From BP-191 sp035940575 (lineage in GTDB: Bacteria; Actinomycetota; Actinomycetes; BP-191), in contig DASZER010000011.1 in assembly GCA_035940575.1 (NCBI GenBank), positions 1 to 64,000 on the forward strand: a stretch of 64,000 bases of DNA, written 5' to 3'. The position numbers were made by a program, and so were the translations under genes. Of the stretch, positions 53,043 through 61,185 are shown one piece after another; the first letter of the stretch is position 1; every line of letters starts with the position of its first letter. Below the pieces are notes generated by a model. The model searched no databases, was not told where the DNA came from, and was given only the letters and a program-made list of their open reading frames with translations.

Positions 53043-53240
53043 ATGACCAAGCGATTCGCCGGTCTCGCCCTCGCGGGCGCGGCCGCCCTGACCTTCGTCC
53101 TGCCCGCCACCTCGGCGAGCGCCTCGTGCCAGTTCACAGAGCCGCTCGCGGAGTGCGTGAAGGACCTCGTGTCCACCGTCGGCCCCGCCGTCGGGTGCGT
53201 GCCCGTGGGCACATTCGAGCTCTGCCCCGTGAGCGCGTAG
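53043..53240 (+). CDS. Secreted cysteine mini-protein 5 (65 aa)
   Basis: 65 residues: signal MTKRFAGLALAGAAALTFVL (then PATSASA), mature part with four cysteines (SCQFTEPLAEC, GCVPVGTFELC). Leader nearly identical to that of mini-protein 6 on the other side of the diiron oxygenase gene. Exceptional ribosome site (53030-53040). Function unknown. Confidence 0.75.
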   Translation: MTKRFAGLALAGAAALTFVLPATSASASCQFTEPLAECVKDLVSTVGPAVGCVPVGTFELCPVSA

Positions 53241-53329
53241 CACGACGCCGTCGCCGCGGCGCCTCCCCGGGATTCGGCCCTGGGAACGGCAGCCGGTCGG
53301 ACGGCGACGGCACACGGAGCAACAGGTCC

Positions 53330-53345
53330 GGAGCGCCGGCGCTCC
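53330..53345 (+). terminator. Hairpin after mini-protein 5
   Basis: GGAGCGCCGGCGCTCC is a perfect 16-nt palindrome in the 215-nt gap before the oxygenase gene. No other feature is seen in that gap. Confidence 0.4.
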
Positions 53346-53455
53346 CCGCCGGGCGGCGGCACGGCCCGCCGGTGGGCGCGGCGCCCCGGACGTCCCGCCA
53401 GGGTTTCCGCCCCCGGCGGGGAACACGTACGGACCACCCCGACGAAGGCCAGGAG

Positions 53456-54433
53456 ATGGACGAGCACGAGACGGCGTACCGCACACCGTTCCGCTCGTGG
53501 GACACGCGTGGCTGGGTGCGCTCGAAGCCGCACCAGCCGACGGAGTTCGCGGACGGGCGGGCGTTCTTCACGCCCGAGGTCGTGCCGCTGCTCGCGCTGC
53601 CCGCGGCTGCGGCCCTGTCGCGCGACGCCGTCGACGACCTCTGCGCGCGCCACCTCCAGTGGCACCTGGCCATGACCGTCGACCTCGAGCTCGGCCCCGT
53701 CAACGACGCCGTGCACGTCGTCCGCGACTCCGGCGACGTCTTCCCGCGCGACCTGCGCACCGACGCGCTGCGCCTCTACACCGACGAGGCCGGGCACGCC
53801 GAGATGTGCGCCACGATGGCCGACGCCGTCGAGCGCGCGACCGGCGTCGCGCCGCCCGCCGGCCCGCCGCCGTTCGTGCGCGCGGTGCGCGACGCGGCCG
53901 CCGCCGCCGAGCCCGGCGCCCGCGACGCCGTTCGCCTGCTCGCGGCGTTCGTCTCCGAGACGCTCATCTCGGCGACGCTGACGCGGGTGCCGTTCGACGA
54001 GCGCGTGCACGTCGGCGTACGCCAGCTCGTCGCCGACCACGCCGAGGACGAGCGCCGCCACGCGGTGCTGTTCCGCGACGTGTTCGCGCGCTACTGGCCG
54101 TCGCTCGACGCCGCCGTACGCCGGGCCGTCGGGCTGCTCCTGCCCGACCTGATCACGACGTTCCTCGCGCCCGACGACGCCGAGCTCGCCGTCGCCGCCG
54201 CCGCCCACGCCGACGTGCTCGGCGACCCCGTCGTCGCGGCGGGCGAGGCGGCGCTGCGGGCGACCGCGAACGGCGCGTTCCTCGCCGCCGCCGAGCCGAC
54301 GCTGCGCGTGCTGCACGAGCACGGCGCGTTCGACGACCCGGATGTCGCGGCGGCGTTCGTCGACTCCGGGCTCTTCCCCGACATCGGGTCCGCCGCGCTG
54401 CGCCGGCCGAGCGAGGCGTTGGCGCCGCGCTGA
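53456..54433 (+). CDS. AurF-like diiron oxygenase
   Basis: 325 residues, all-helical. The carboxylate/histidine pattern of the p-aminobenzoate N-oxygenase (AurF/CmlI) family is visible: LQWHLAMTVDLELG, YTDEAGHAEM (E111xxH114) and ADHAEDERRHAVLF (ExxxExxH). Such enzymes oxidise aryl-amines or other substrates with O2. Here it lies between two near-identical secreted mini-protein genes, which makes it a candidate tailoring enzyme, though the peptides carry Sec signals and the enzyme is cytosolic. ATG 53456 follows GAAGG by 8 nt. Confidence 0.72.
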   Translation: MDEHETAYRTPFRSWDTRGWVRSKPHQPTEFADGRAFFTPEVVPLLALPAAAALSRDAVDDLCARHLQWHLAMTVDLELGPVNDAVHVVRDSGDVFPRDLRTDALRLYTDEAGHAEMCATMADAVERATGVAPPAGPPPFVRAVRDAAAAAEPGARDAVRLLAAFVSETLISATLTRVPFDERVHVGVRQLVADHAEDERRHAVLFRDVFARYWPSLDAAVRRAVGLLLPDLITTFLAPDDAELAVAAAAHADVLGDPVVAAGEAALRATANGAFLAAAEPTLRVLHEHGAFDDPDVAAAFVDSGLFPDIGSAALRRPSEALAPR

Positions 54434-54486
54434 ACGGGGAGGCCCGCACCGACCCGTCCCGACTCGTGCGGAAGGGAGGTGAGCAC

Positions 54487-54675
54487 ATGACCAAGCGCAT
54501 CGCGCGCCTCGCCCTCGCGGGCGCCGCGCTGACGGCGTTCGCCCTGCCGGCGGCACCGGCGTCCGCCGCGACCGTCTGCCTGGACCCCGCCACAGTGGCC
54601 CCCGTCTGCACGTCGACGCCCGGCCGGACCTGCGTCGTCCAGGAGCCGACAACCGGCACCGAGCTCTGCGTCTAG
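54487..54675 (+). CDS. Secreted cysteine mini-protein 6 (62 aa)
   Basis: 62 residues: signal MTKRIARLALAGAALTAFAL, then a mature part with four cysteines (VCLDPATVAPVC, TCVVQEPTTGTELC). GGAGGTGA (54475-54482) four nt before ATG. Paralogue of mini-protein 5; the closing TCVV...ELC equals its GCVPVGTFELC. Confidence 0.75.
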   Translation: MTKRIARLALAGAALTAFALPAAPASAATVCLDPATVAPVCTSTPGRTCVVQEPTTGTELCV

Positions 54676-54733
54676 ACCCCCCGGAACGCGCGCGGGGAGC
54701 GGCGGATCGGCCCGCCGCGCTTCGGCCCCCGCG

Positions 54734-56416
54734 CTACCGGGCGGTCGCCACCGACGGCGGCAGCTCGCGGGCGCTCGACGGCAGCGCCACGTCGAGCGCG
54801 TACAGCGCGTTGCGCACCGCCCGTCCCGCCGCCCGCGCCAGGCCCGGGTCGAGGACCCCTCGCCTGGCGCAGTCCAGCGCCGCGCGCGCGATCCTGTCCG
54901 CGTGGCCCGCGACGTCGGCGGCGTCGTAGCGGCCCGCCGCCCGCGCGAACACGTACGGCAGCGCGTTCAGCGCCAGCGCCAGGTCGAGCACCGCCCGCCG
55001 CGCCGCCTTGCCCTCCGGCTCCCGCGCCGACGCGGGCGGGTCGTCCGCGAGCCGCAGCACCGCGAGCAGCCGCGCGAGGCGCGGCGTCGTCTCCGTCCAC
55101 ACGAGGTCGTTGTCGTAGGTGATCGTGTCCTCGCGCCGCTTCGCGAGGATGAACACCTTCATCAGCGCGACCGCGAGCCGTTCGGCCGTCTCGACGTGGT
55201 ACGGCTGCGCCTCCCACTCCGCGACGAACCGGTCGCGGAACCCGTCGAGCAGCGCGTCGGCCGAGACCTCGTTGCCGGTGCGCGAGCGGATCTTGCCGTC
55301 GGGGCTGCGGATCATGCCGTACCAGATGCCGTCGGTCCCGTCCGCGACGGGCGCGTGACCGAGGCGGCGGAGGATCTCCAGGAACTGGGTGAACGACTCC
55401 CGCCACTGCTCGCCCGTGATCCGCACGACGCGCCCCTTCGGGTGGAGCTGCGCGCGGCGGACCCAGATCGCGACGAAGAACACCAGGGACAACGGCGTCC
55501 CGTCGCGCCGCAGCAACGTCACCTCGCCGAGCCCCACGTCGGAGAGGTCCATGTACACGGAGCCGTCGGGGCGGCGCAGCGCGGTGCCGTTCTCGACGGC
55601 CCTGTCGAGCAGCTCCATCGCGCACGGCAGCGCCTCGAGCTCGCGCAGCACGAAGTCGTGGCGCATCCCGACCCGCAGGTACGTCTCGCGGATGCCCTCG
55701 ATCGCCCACTCGGTCACGCGCTCGTTGAGCGCGACCGCGTCGGGGTCGCCCGCCCACTGCCGCCGCAACAGCTCGGCCGCCTCGGCGTCGAGCTCGGTCA
55801 CCTCGTCGTCGTAGGCCGCGATCGCCATGCGCTCGGTGTGGAAGCGCGTGTACCAGCGGCCCACCCAGTGGTCCTTCTTCGTGTCCGGCTCGGCGCCCTC
55901 GCCCCAGCGCAGGTACGCGACGAGCGCCTGGCAGACGTGGATGCCGAAGTTCGCGAGCTCCTCGGTCGTCGTGATCTCCCAGCCCTGCGTCTCGTGGAGG
56001 CGCGACGCGGACTTGCCGAGGAAGACGTTGCGCAGGTGGCCCACGTGCAGCGGCTTGTTCGCGTTGGGGCAGCCGATCGAGAACACCATCGGCTCGCCGA
56101 GCGGCGGCTGCCAGCCGTAGCGGTCGCCGCTCGCCGCGACCGCTTCCGTGACGGCGCGGACGACGAGGCCGTCGGCGGGGCGGACGTAGACGCGCGGCGG
56201 GATCGGCAGCGCCGCCTCGATGCCCTCGACGTCGGCGAGGGTCTTGGCGAGCGTTCGGGCGGCGTCCTTGGGGTTGCCCTCGGGGTCGGCCTCCCGCGCG
56301 TCGACGCGGAACTCCGCGGGCGCGTTCGGTGCCGCCCGCTCGACCTCGAGGCGCAGGCCGGTGGCCCGCTCGATCAGCGCGGAGAGGGCGCGTTCGGCCG
56401 GTCCCGCGACCGCCAC
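54734..56416 (-). CDS. argS: Arginyl-tRNA synthetase-like class I synthetase
   Basis: 560 residues. Rossmann core with CPNANKPLHVGHLRNVFLGK (HIGH motif) and the KMSKS-equivalent SPDGKIRSRTGNEVSADALL; a C-terminal DALR-like helical domain. The N-terminal Add-1 domain is present but short. Overall resembles ArgRS but divergent; it may be a second copy or a specialised paralogue. GTG 56416 has GAGGGAGAGG upstream. It follows the interrupted tRNA-Thr by 31 bp on the same strand and is probably cotranscribed. Confidence 0.8.
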   Translation of the reverse strand: MAVAGPAERALSALIERATGLRLEVERAAPNAPAEFRVDAREADPEGNPKDAARTLAKTLADVEGIEAALPIPPRVYVRPADGLVVRAVTEAVAASGDRYGWQPPLGEPMVFSIGCPNANKPLHVGHLRNVFLGKSASRLHETQGWEITTTEELANFGIHVCQALVAYLRWGEGAEPDTKKDHWVGRWYTRFHTERMAIAAYDDEVTELDAEAAELLRRQWAGDPDAVALNERVTEWAIEGIRETYLRVGMRHDFVLRELEALPCAMELLDRAVENGTALRRPDGSVYMDLSDVGLGEVTLLRRDGTPLSLVFFVAIWVRRAQLHPKGRVVRITGEQWRESFTQFLEILRRLGHAPVADGTDGIWYGMIRSPDGKIRSRTGNEVSADALLDGFRDRFVAEWEAQPYHVETAERLAVALMKVFILAKRREDTITYDNDLVWTETTPRLARLLAVLRLADDPPASAREPEGKAARRAVLDLALALNALPYVFARAAGRYDAADVAGHADRIARAALDCARRGVLDPGLARAAGRAVRNALYALDVALPSSARELPPSVATAR

Positions 56417-56447
56417 CGCGCCTCTCCCTCTCGTGCCGTGCCTGTCG

Positions 56448-56716
56448 TGCGCCCGACGGGGCTCGAACCCGCAACCTTCGGTTTACAAGACCGATGCTCT
56501 TGAGACGGGACGTGCGATCCGCCCTCGCGCCGCGGGGTCCCACCGACGCCTTCGGCTAGCGCGGTGGAGGGCCGCACGAGGGTCTGCAGCTCCTCGTGAG
56601 GAGAGGTGCGCCGCCGCTAGCAGACGACGTTCTCTCCGGACGACCTGTGGGTGGTTCGTGCGACGGGTCGAGCGGGCCGGGTGTCCCCTCTCTTTCACCG
56701 ATTGAGCTACGAGCGC
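56448..56716 (-). tRNA. tRNA-Thr(TGT), interrupted in the D-loop
   Basis: On the minus strand the 5' part (56716-56697: acceptor GCGCTCG, TA, D-stem GCTC, loop AATCGGT) and the 3' part (56500-56448: A, D-stem GAGC, anticodon arm TCGGT-CTTGTAA-ACCGA, T-arm GCGGG-TTCGAGC-CCCGT, acceptor CGGGCGC, A73) join to a canonical 73-nt tRNA with anticodon TGT. The acceptor stem pairs over all 7 positions across the gap. A 196-nt insert separates the parts. Confidence 0.75.
56501..56696 (-). other. Structured 196-nt insert in tRNA-Thr, candidate group I-like intron
   Basis: Begins directly after a U (GGT|GAAAG). Internal pairings fit a group I core order: CCGCT (P3) with AGCGG (P3'), GTCTGC (P7) immediately before P3', a CTCCT-CACG-AGGAG hairpin (P8), then GCAGAC (P7'). 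Further stems CGACC/GGTCG and CCACCG/CGGTGG exist. Weak points: no clear P1 guide pairing and the last base is A, not G. The flanks share AGAG. Confidence 0.4.
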
Positions 56717-56902
56717 AGGGATGCGACGCCCGAATCGGGGCCGCCGGGGGATGGTGGCGGCGCGACGGTGGCGGCGTCAAGGGCGCGCGATGTTCCGGAC
56801 GGCCCAGGCAGGAACCGCCGGATGGGTGACGAATCACCCGCCGTTCGCAGGCACGCGCGTCGCTGCGGGGGCAGGACCGCATGACGAAGGAAGGGACACC
56901 CC

Positions 56903-57415
56903 TTGAAGGTCAGCAAGTACGGAGTGCTCGGGCTCGGCGTCGTCGCCGCGCTCGGCGTCGCGACCCCCGGCTTCACCGGCGGCAACAAGTACGCGCCCGT
57001 CGCCGACACCCGCGACTGCGGCGACGGCGACGCCGTCAACTGGCTCGGCGCCACCACCCTGTGGCCGCCGAACCACAAGTTCCAGTCCTCGACCGTGGCC
57101 GCCGACGGCGGCACCGACACCGAGGGCGTCTCGATCGCGATCGTCCCGTCGGTCCTCGACGCGACCGGCGGCGACGGCGGCGCCAACCACGACCCCGACT
57201 GGATGTACGAGTCGGCGCCTGCGACCGGCACGGGCACGGCCACCCAGGACCTCGCGCTGCGCGCCGAGCGTTCGGGCCGTGGCGAGGGCCGCGTGTACAC
57301 GATCGACTGGACCGCGACGTTCGACGACGGCCTCAAGACCTGCTCCTCGACCGACGAGGGCCAGACGCCGTTCACCGTCACCGTCCCGCACGACATGCGC
57401 GACAAGAACAGCTGA
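56903..57415 (+). CDS. Secreted protein with WPPNHK motif
   Basis: 170 residues with an N-terminal signal (KYGVLGLGVVAALGVATPG). The mature domain contains TTLWPPNHKFQSSTV, a motif of HYR/Ig-like extracellular modules, and two to three cysteines. Probably a secreted or surface protein, no enzymatic motif. TTG start at 56903 with GAAGGAAGGG upstream. The 186 nt between tRNA-Thr and this gene show no gene. Coupled to the lipoprotein gene. Confidence 0.7.
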   Translation: MKVSKYGVLGLGVVAALGVATPGFTGGNKYAPVADTRDCGDGDAVNWLGATTLWPPNHKFQSSTVAADGGTDTEGVSIAIVPSVLDATGGDGGANHDPDWMYESAPATGTGTATQDLALRAERSGRGEGRVYTIDWTATFDDGLKTCSSTDEGQTPFTVTVPHDMRDKNS

Positions 57416-58224
57416 GCACCCCGCACGTCACCCGAGGGCCCGGCTCCGGCCGGGCCCTCGGCCTGCGCGCCGCCGCCCTCGCGGTCGCGGCGGCGCTGCT
57501 GACCGGCTGCGTCTCCGGCGACGCCGAGGACCCCGGCGGCCTGCCGCACCGCGACCTCGCGGCCACCCCCGAGTCGCTGCCGCCCGAGGCGCCACCGGCC
57601 GCCGCGTCCGTCTCGGGCTCGCCCAGCGCCTCGCGGCCCGCCTCCCCCCGGTCTCCCGGGTCTTCCGCGCCTTCCGTCTCCGGCTCGTCGCGGTCGCCCG
57701 GAGCGACCGCGCGCCCCTCGTCCGGCGCGACGCCGGCGGGTCCCGGCGCGGCGTTCCGCGCCGTCGGCGCGACCCGCGACGCGACGGGCGACCCGGAGGG
57801 CGCAGGCCCCGCCTACGCCGACCTGGCCGGCGTCACGATCGAGGACGACGGCACGAACGCGCGCGTCACCGTGACGTTCGCCGGGGACGTGCCCGCGCGG
57901 CTGCCGGCCGGCGAGACGATGGGGGTCGGCGTCGACCTCTACCGCTCCCGGACGCAGAACGAGAGCGACTACCAGCTCTTCACCGACGGGAGCTCCGGCG
58001 GCTGGTACGCCTACCTCCAGCAGGGCAGCACGTTCGTGCGCTACCCGGGCCGCTTCGGCATCGGCGGGCGGCGGATCGTGTTCACGGTGCCGTGGTCGGC
58101 GCTGGGGTCGCCCGCGTCGGGCCGCTTCTCGGCGTTCGCCGACTGGACGCGCGACGCGGCGCCGGGAAACGAGTTCAGCGAGGACCACGCGCCGGACCTC
58201 GGCAACGCGGCGTTCACCCGCTGA
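57412..58224 (+). CDS. Lipoprotein with beta-sandwich domain
   Basis: 270 residues. Lipobox ALLTGCVSG at about residue 33, a long Ser/Pro/Ala linker (residues ~45-110), then a beta-rich domain with TRDATGDPEGAGPAYADLAG, VGVDLYRSRTQNESDYQLF and FSAFADWTRDAAPGNEFSED. The start is unclear: CTG at 57412 overlaps the previous stop (CTGA) in the way ATGA/GTGA overlaps do here, and no ATG/GTG lies close in frame. Confidence 0.7.
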   Translation: MSTPHVTRGPGSGRALGLRAAALAVAAALLTGCVSGDAEDPGGLPHRDLAATPESLPPEAPPAAASVSGSPSASRPASPRSPGSSAPSVSGSSRSPGATARPSSGATPAGPGAAFRAVGATRDATGDPEGAGPAYADLAGVTIEDDGTNARVTVTFAGDVPARLPAGETMGVGVDLYRSRTQNESDYQLFTDGSSGGWYAYLQQGSTFVRYPGRFGIGGRRIVFTVPWSALGSPASGRFSAFADWTRDAAPGNEFSEDHAPDLGNAAFTR

Positions 58225-58624
58225 CGTTCGGCCCCGCCCGCTCCACGTCGACGAGCAGCATCACGCGGCGTTCGCGCTCCATGGCGGCGCGGTAGTCGTC
58301 CCAGTCCGGGTGCTCGCCCGCGACGTCGCGGTAGTACTCGACCAGCAGGTCCATCGCCTCGGGCAGGCTCACGACCTCCGCGCGCCCCTCGAGCTGCGCC
58401 CACTCGCCGTAGAAGGCGTCGGAGAGCACGCACAGCGACACGAACGGGTCGCGGCGGACGTTCTTGGTCTTGATCGCGGTCTCGCGCGTCGAGATGCGCA
58501 GCCGGCCGTCGGGCCCGACGCCGACGGTCACCGGCGAGAGCTGCGGGCGGTCGTCGGAGCGCGTGGTCGACAGGACCGCCCGGTGGTTGCTCCGGACGAA
58601 CTCCAAGGCCTCGGCGACGTCCAA
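58214..58624 (-). CDS. PPOX-class F420/flavin-binding protein
   Basis: 136 residues of the pyridoxamine-phosphate-oxidase-like split barrel: LSTTRSDDRPQLSPVTVGV, RISTRETAIKTKNVRRDP and VSLCVLSDAFYGEWAQLEG. The pattern matches the actinobacterial F420-dependent group (TIGR03618-like). Probably an F420H2-dependent reductase. Overlaps the convergent lipoprotein gene by 11 bp. Confidence 0.85.
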   Translation of the reverse strand: MDVAEALEFVRSNHRAVLSTTRSDDRPQLSPVTVGVGPDGRLRISTRETAIKTKNVRRDPFVSLCVLSDAFYGEWAQLEGRAEVVSLPEAMDLLVEYYRDVAGEHPDWDDYRAAMERERRVMLLVDVERAGPNVSG

Positions 58625-58671
58625 TCGGGGCTCCCTTCGCGCACTGGCCGGGCGGCTGGTTGGATCGTGCC

Positions 58672-59895
58672 ATGCGTCGTTCCGCCGCGTTCGCGGCCTT
58701 CGCCCTGCTGCTCGCCGGCTGCGGCGGCGGCGGCAAGCCCGCCGCCTCGCCGTCCGCGTCGGCCCCGCGCCCCGCGTCGTCCGCGCCGTCCGCGTCCGGC
58801 CCCGGCGCGTCGACGCCGCCGTCGAAGCAGGGCGCGCCGCGGCTGGAGAAGGTCGCGCTGTTCCAAGGCGCCGTCTACGTCACCTCGCCGCCGAACGACC
58901 CGCGGCTGTTCGTCGTCGAGCTGCCGGGGCGCGTTCGCGTCGTCCGCGACGGTCAGCTCAAGAAGGAGCCGTTCCTCGACATCGTCGACCTCGTGTCGCT
59001 CGGCGGGGAGCAGGGGCTCCTGTCGGTCGCGTTCGCGCCGGACTACGCGCAGTCCGGCCGCTTCTACGTCGACTACACCGACAAGGCCGGCGACGTGCGG
59101 ATCGTCGAGTACCGCGTCTCGGGGTCCGACCCCGACCGCGCCGACGAGGGCACCCGCCGCGAGCTGCTGCGGATCGCCAAGCCCGCCGCCAACCACAACG
59201 GCGGCCTCGTGCTGTTCGACCCGACGGGGAAGCTGCTCATCGGCATCGGCGACGGCGGTGGCGGCGGCGACCCGGAGAACGACGCGCAGAACCTCGGCAA
59301 CCTGCTCGGCAAGGTCCTGCGGATCGACCCGCTGCCGTCGGGCGACCAGCCGTACGGCATCCCGCGGGACAACCCGTTCGTCGGCCGCGCCGGCGCGCGC
59401 GGGGAGGTCTGGCAGTACGGGCTGCGCAACCCGTGGCGGTTCTCGTTCGACCCGGCGACCGGCGACTTCTACCTGGGCGACGTCGGCCAGAACCGCGTCG
59501 AGGAGGTCAACGTCGTCCCGCGCGACCGGCAGGCGGGCGCCAACTACGGCTGGCGCGTGTACGAGGGCCGCTCGCGCTTCAAGCCCGGCGAGGAGCCGAC
59601 GGACCCGCAGCGGCTGGTCACGCCGGTGCACGTCTACAACCACGCCGACGGCCGTTGCGCCGTCACGGCCGGGGTCGTGTACCGCGGGAGCGTCGAGGCG
59701 CTGCGCGGGCGGTTCCTGTTCGGCGACTACTGCTCGGGCGAGGTGTGGTCGTTCCCGGCGGGCACCGGCGACCGGCCGGCGGTGACGAAGCTGCCGTTCT
59801 CGGGCGGGCACGTGTCGTCGTTCGGCGTCGACTCGGCGGGCGAGGCGTACGTGCTGTCGCAGGACGGCGAGGTCTGGAGAATCACCGCGGGCTGA
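58672..59895 (+). CDS. Lipoprotein PQQ-dependent aldose sugar dehydrogenase-like
   Basis: 407 residues: lipobox LLLAGCGGGG, a Ser/Pro linker, then a six-bladed glucose/sorbosone dehydrogenase propeller (GGEQGLLSVAFAPDYAQSGR, NHNGGLVLFDPTGKLLIGIG, YGLRNPWRFSFDPATGDFYL, DVGQNRVEEVNVV). The catalytic His lies in NHNGG. PQQ and calcium dependence is inherited from the family; no PQQ synthesis genes are in the window. ATG 58672 sits 6 nt after TTGGAT. Confidence 0.9.
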   Translation: MRRSAAFAAFALLLAGCGGGGKPAASPSASAPRPASSAPSASGPGASTPPSKQGAPRLEKVALFQGAVYVTSPPNDPRLFVVELPGRVRVVRDGQLKKEPFLDIVDLVSLGGEQGLLSVAFAPDYAQSGRFYVDYTDKAGDVRIVEYRVSGSDPDRADEGTRRELLRIAKPAANHNGGLVLFDPTGKLLIGIGDGGGGGDPENDAQNLGNLLGKVLRIDPLPSGDQPYGIPRDNPFVGRAGARGEVWQYGLRNPWRFSFDPATGDFYLGDVGQNRVEEVNVVPRDRQAGANYGWRVYEGRSRFKPGEEPTDPQRLVTPVHVYNHADGRCAVTAGVVYRGSVEALRGRFLFGDYCSGEVWSFPAGTGDRPAVTKLPFSGGHVSSFGVDSAGEAYVLSQDGEVWRITAG

Positions 59896-59975
59896 GCCGT
59901 ATCCCCGGGCGCACCTCCCGCGCCTGTAGGCCCGAACGACCACGACCGAACGCCCAGGAAGCAGGTTCTCTTCTC

Positions 59976-60524
59976 ATGCTCGTACGTTCCACGGCTCTTG
60001 CCGCGCTCGCCGCGGCCGCGGCCCTCGCGGCCGGCGGCACCACCGCGACCGTCGTCCTCTCCGCCTCCGACAAGGGCGTCGCCGCCTCGTCCGAGCGCAC
60101 CGAGCACGCGAAGGCCGGCGCCGAGCACGGCAAGTCCGCCGACGCCGTGAACGACGACGCCGAGGACGAGGGCACCGACACCGCGGTCGAGGCGCCCGAG
60201 TGCCCGGCCGGCGTGAAGAACCACGGCGCGTACGTCTCGTCGGTCGCCAAGGCGAAGGCCGAGGACGCCGAGCCCGGCGACCACGGCGCGCTCGTCTCCG
60301 CCGCCGCCAAGAGCGACTGCGGCAAGACCGAGGGCGACGAGGGCGACGAGGACGACGACGCCGACGAGGCGAAGCCCGCGAAGCCGTCCAAGGGCGAGGG
60401 CGCCAAGTCCGACGCCGCCGAGGCCGGCAAGGCCAACGCCTCCGAGAAGGGCCAGGCCGGGCAGCAGCTCGGCGCCGCTCGCGGCAAGTCCGCCGAGCAC
60501 GCGCCGGCGCGGCCCACGCGCTAG
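59976..60524 (+). CDS. Secreted acidic low-complexity protein
   Basis: 182 residues: signal-like N-terminus (ALAALAAAAALAAGGTTATV), then mostly Ala, Glu, Asp, Lys, Gly, with a short repeated unit (CPAGVKNHGAYVSSVAKAKA and GDHGALVSAAAKSDCGK) that places two cysteines. A Glu/Asp block and a Lys/Ala-rich tail follow. Structural or ion-binding role possible; no family known. Terminated at 60544. Confidence 0.7.
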   Translation: MLVRSTALAALAAAAALAAGGTTATVVLSASDKGVAASSERTEHAKAGAEHGKSADAVNDDAEDEGTDTAVEAPECPAGVKNHGAYVSSVAKAKAEDAEPGDHGALVSAAAKSDCGKTEGDEGDEDDDADEAKPAKPSKGEGAKSDAAEAGKANASEKGQAGQQLGAARGKSAEHAPARPTR

Positions 60525-60543
60525 CCCCCCACCAGACCGACAC

Positions 60544-60577
60544 AGCCCGGCTGCGCGCCCCCGAGCGCGGCCGGGCT
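60544..60577 (+). terminator. Terminator
   Basis: AGCCCGGC/GCCGGGCT stem of 8 bp with further internal GCGCG pairing. Confidence 0.7.
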
Positions 60578-60868
60578 GAGTCGTGTCCGCCCCCGCCGCG
60601 CTACGCGCGCCGGGGCGGCGAGCACGCCGCGACGCCGCGGGGGGCGATGGCCGAACGTGGCGGTGGGGCAGCGGCCAACCGCGTAGCGACCGTGGCGAGC
60701 GCGGCGAGCGCGGCGAGCGCGGCGGTGGGCGGCGTGGACGCGGGCGCGTGGGGGCAACGCGGGCGTGCGACGCGGAGGGGCAGCGGCGCGCGTGAGGCGG
60801 CGACGCGACGCGGCGGAGCGGCTGGCGTGCGGGCGCGGCGGTGTCGGGTGGGTGGTGCGCGCGTGGGG
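60578..60868. other. Low-complexity GC region without a clear gene
   Basis: About 290 nt with a 9-bp tandem repeat (GGCGAGCGC, four copies near 60695-60730) and other G-rich runs. Open frames exist on both strands, but none has a credible start and composition; I assign no gene. Confidence 0.5.
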
Positions 60869-61093
60869 TCAGACGACGCGGCGGCGGTGCAGGTCGTGCT
60901 CGTGGACGATCGCGGTGGCGTAGCCGTGGGGCAGGTCGTGCTCGTCCTTGAGCCAGGTCACCCGCTCCTCGAAGCGCAGCAGCGCGGGGCCGTTCTCGAT
61001 CGCCTCGAACCACTGGGGGAGGTGCCGACCGGTCACCTCGGGGATCCGCTGGAGCATGTTCTGGTGGGTCTCCAAGGAGTGGTGCAGCGACAT
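60869..61093 (-). CDS. DUF4287-like small protein
   Basis: 74 residues: SLHHSLETHQNMLQRIPEVT, GRHLPQWFEAIENGP, WLKDEHDLPHGYATAIVHEH. This matches the DUF4287 N-terminal module, here alone rather than fused to DUF5655. GGGAGGT ribosome site precedes the ATG. Function unknown. Confidence 0.75.
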   Translation of the reverse strand: MSLHHSLETHQNMLQRIPEVTGRHLPQWFEAIENGPALLRFEERVTWLKDEHDLPHGYATAIVHEHDLHRRRVV

Positions 61094-61185
61094 GCGACCT
61101 CCCGGTGCGCGCTAGCGGTCCATGGCCCCACCTTGCCTCTCCGCCCGTCTCTCGGCAAGACCCGACTTGGGCCATTTCCGCGCCG

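Noticed and set aside
60690..60735. GGCGAGCGC tandem copies as a possible CRISPR or regulatory array
   Set aside because: Units are contiguous 9-mers without spacers; simple low-complexity expansion.
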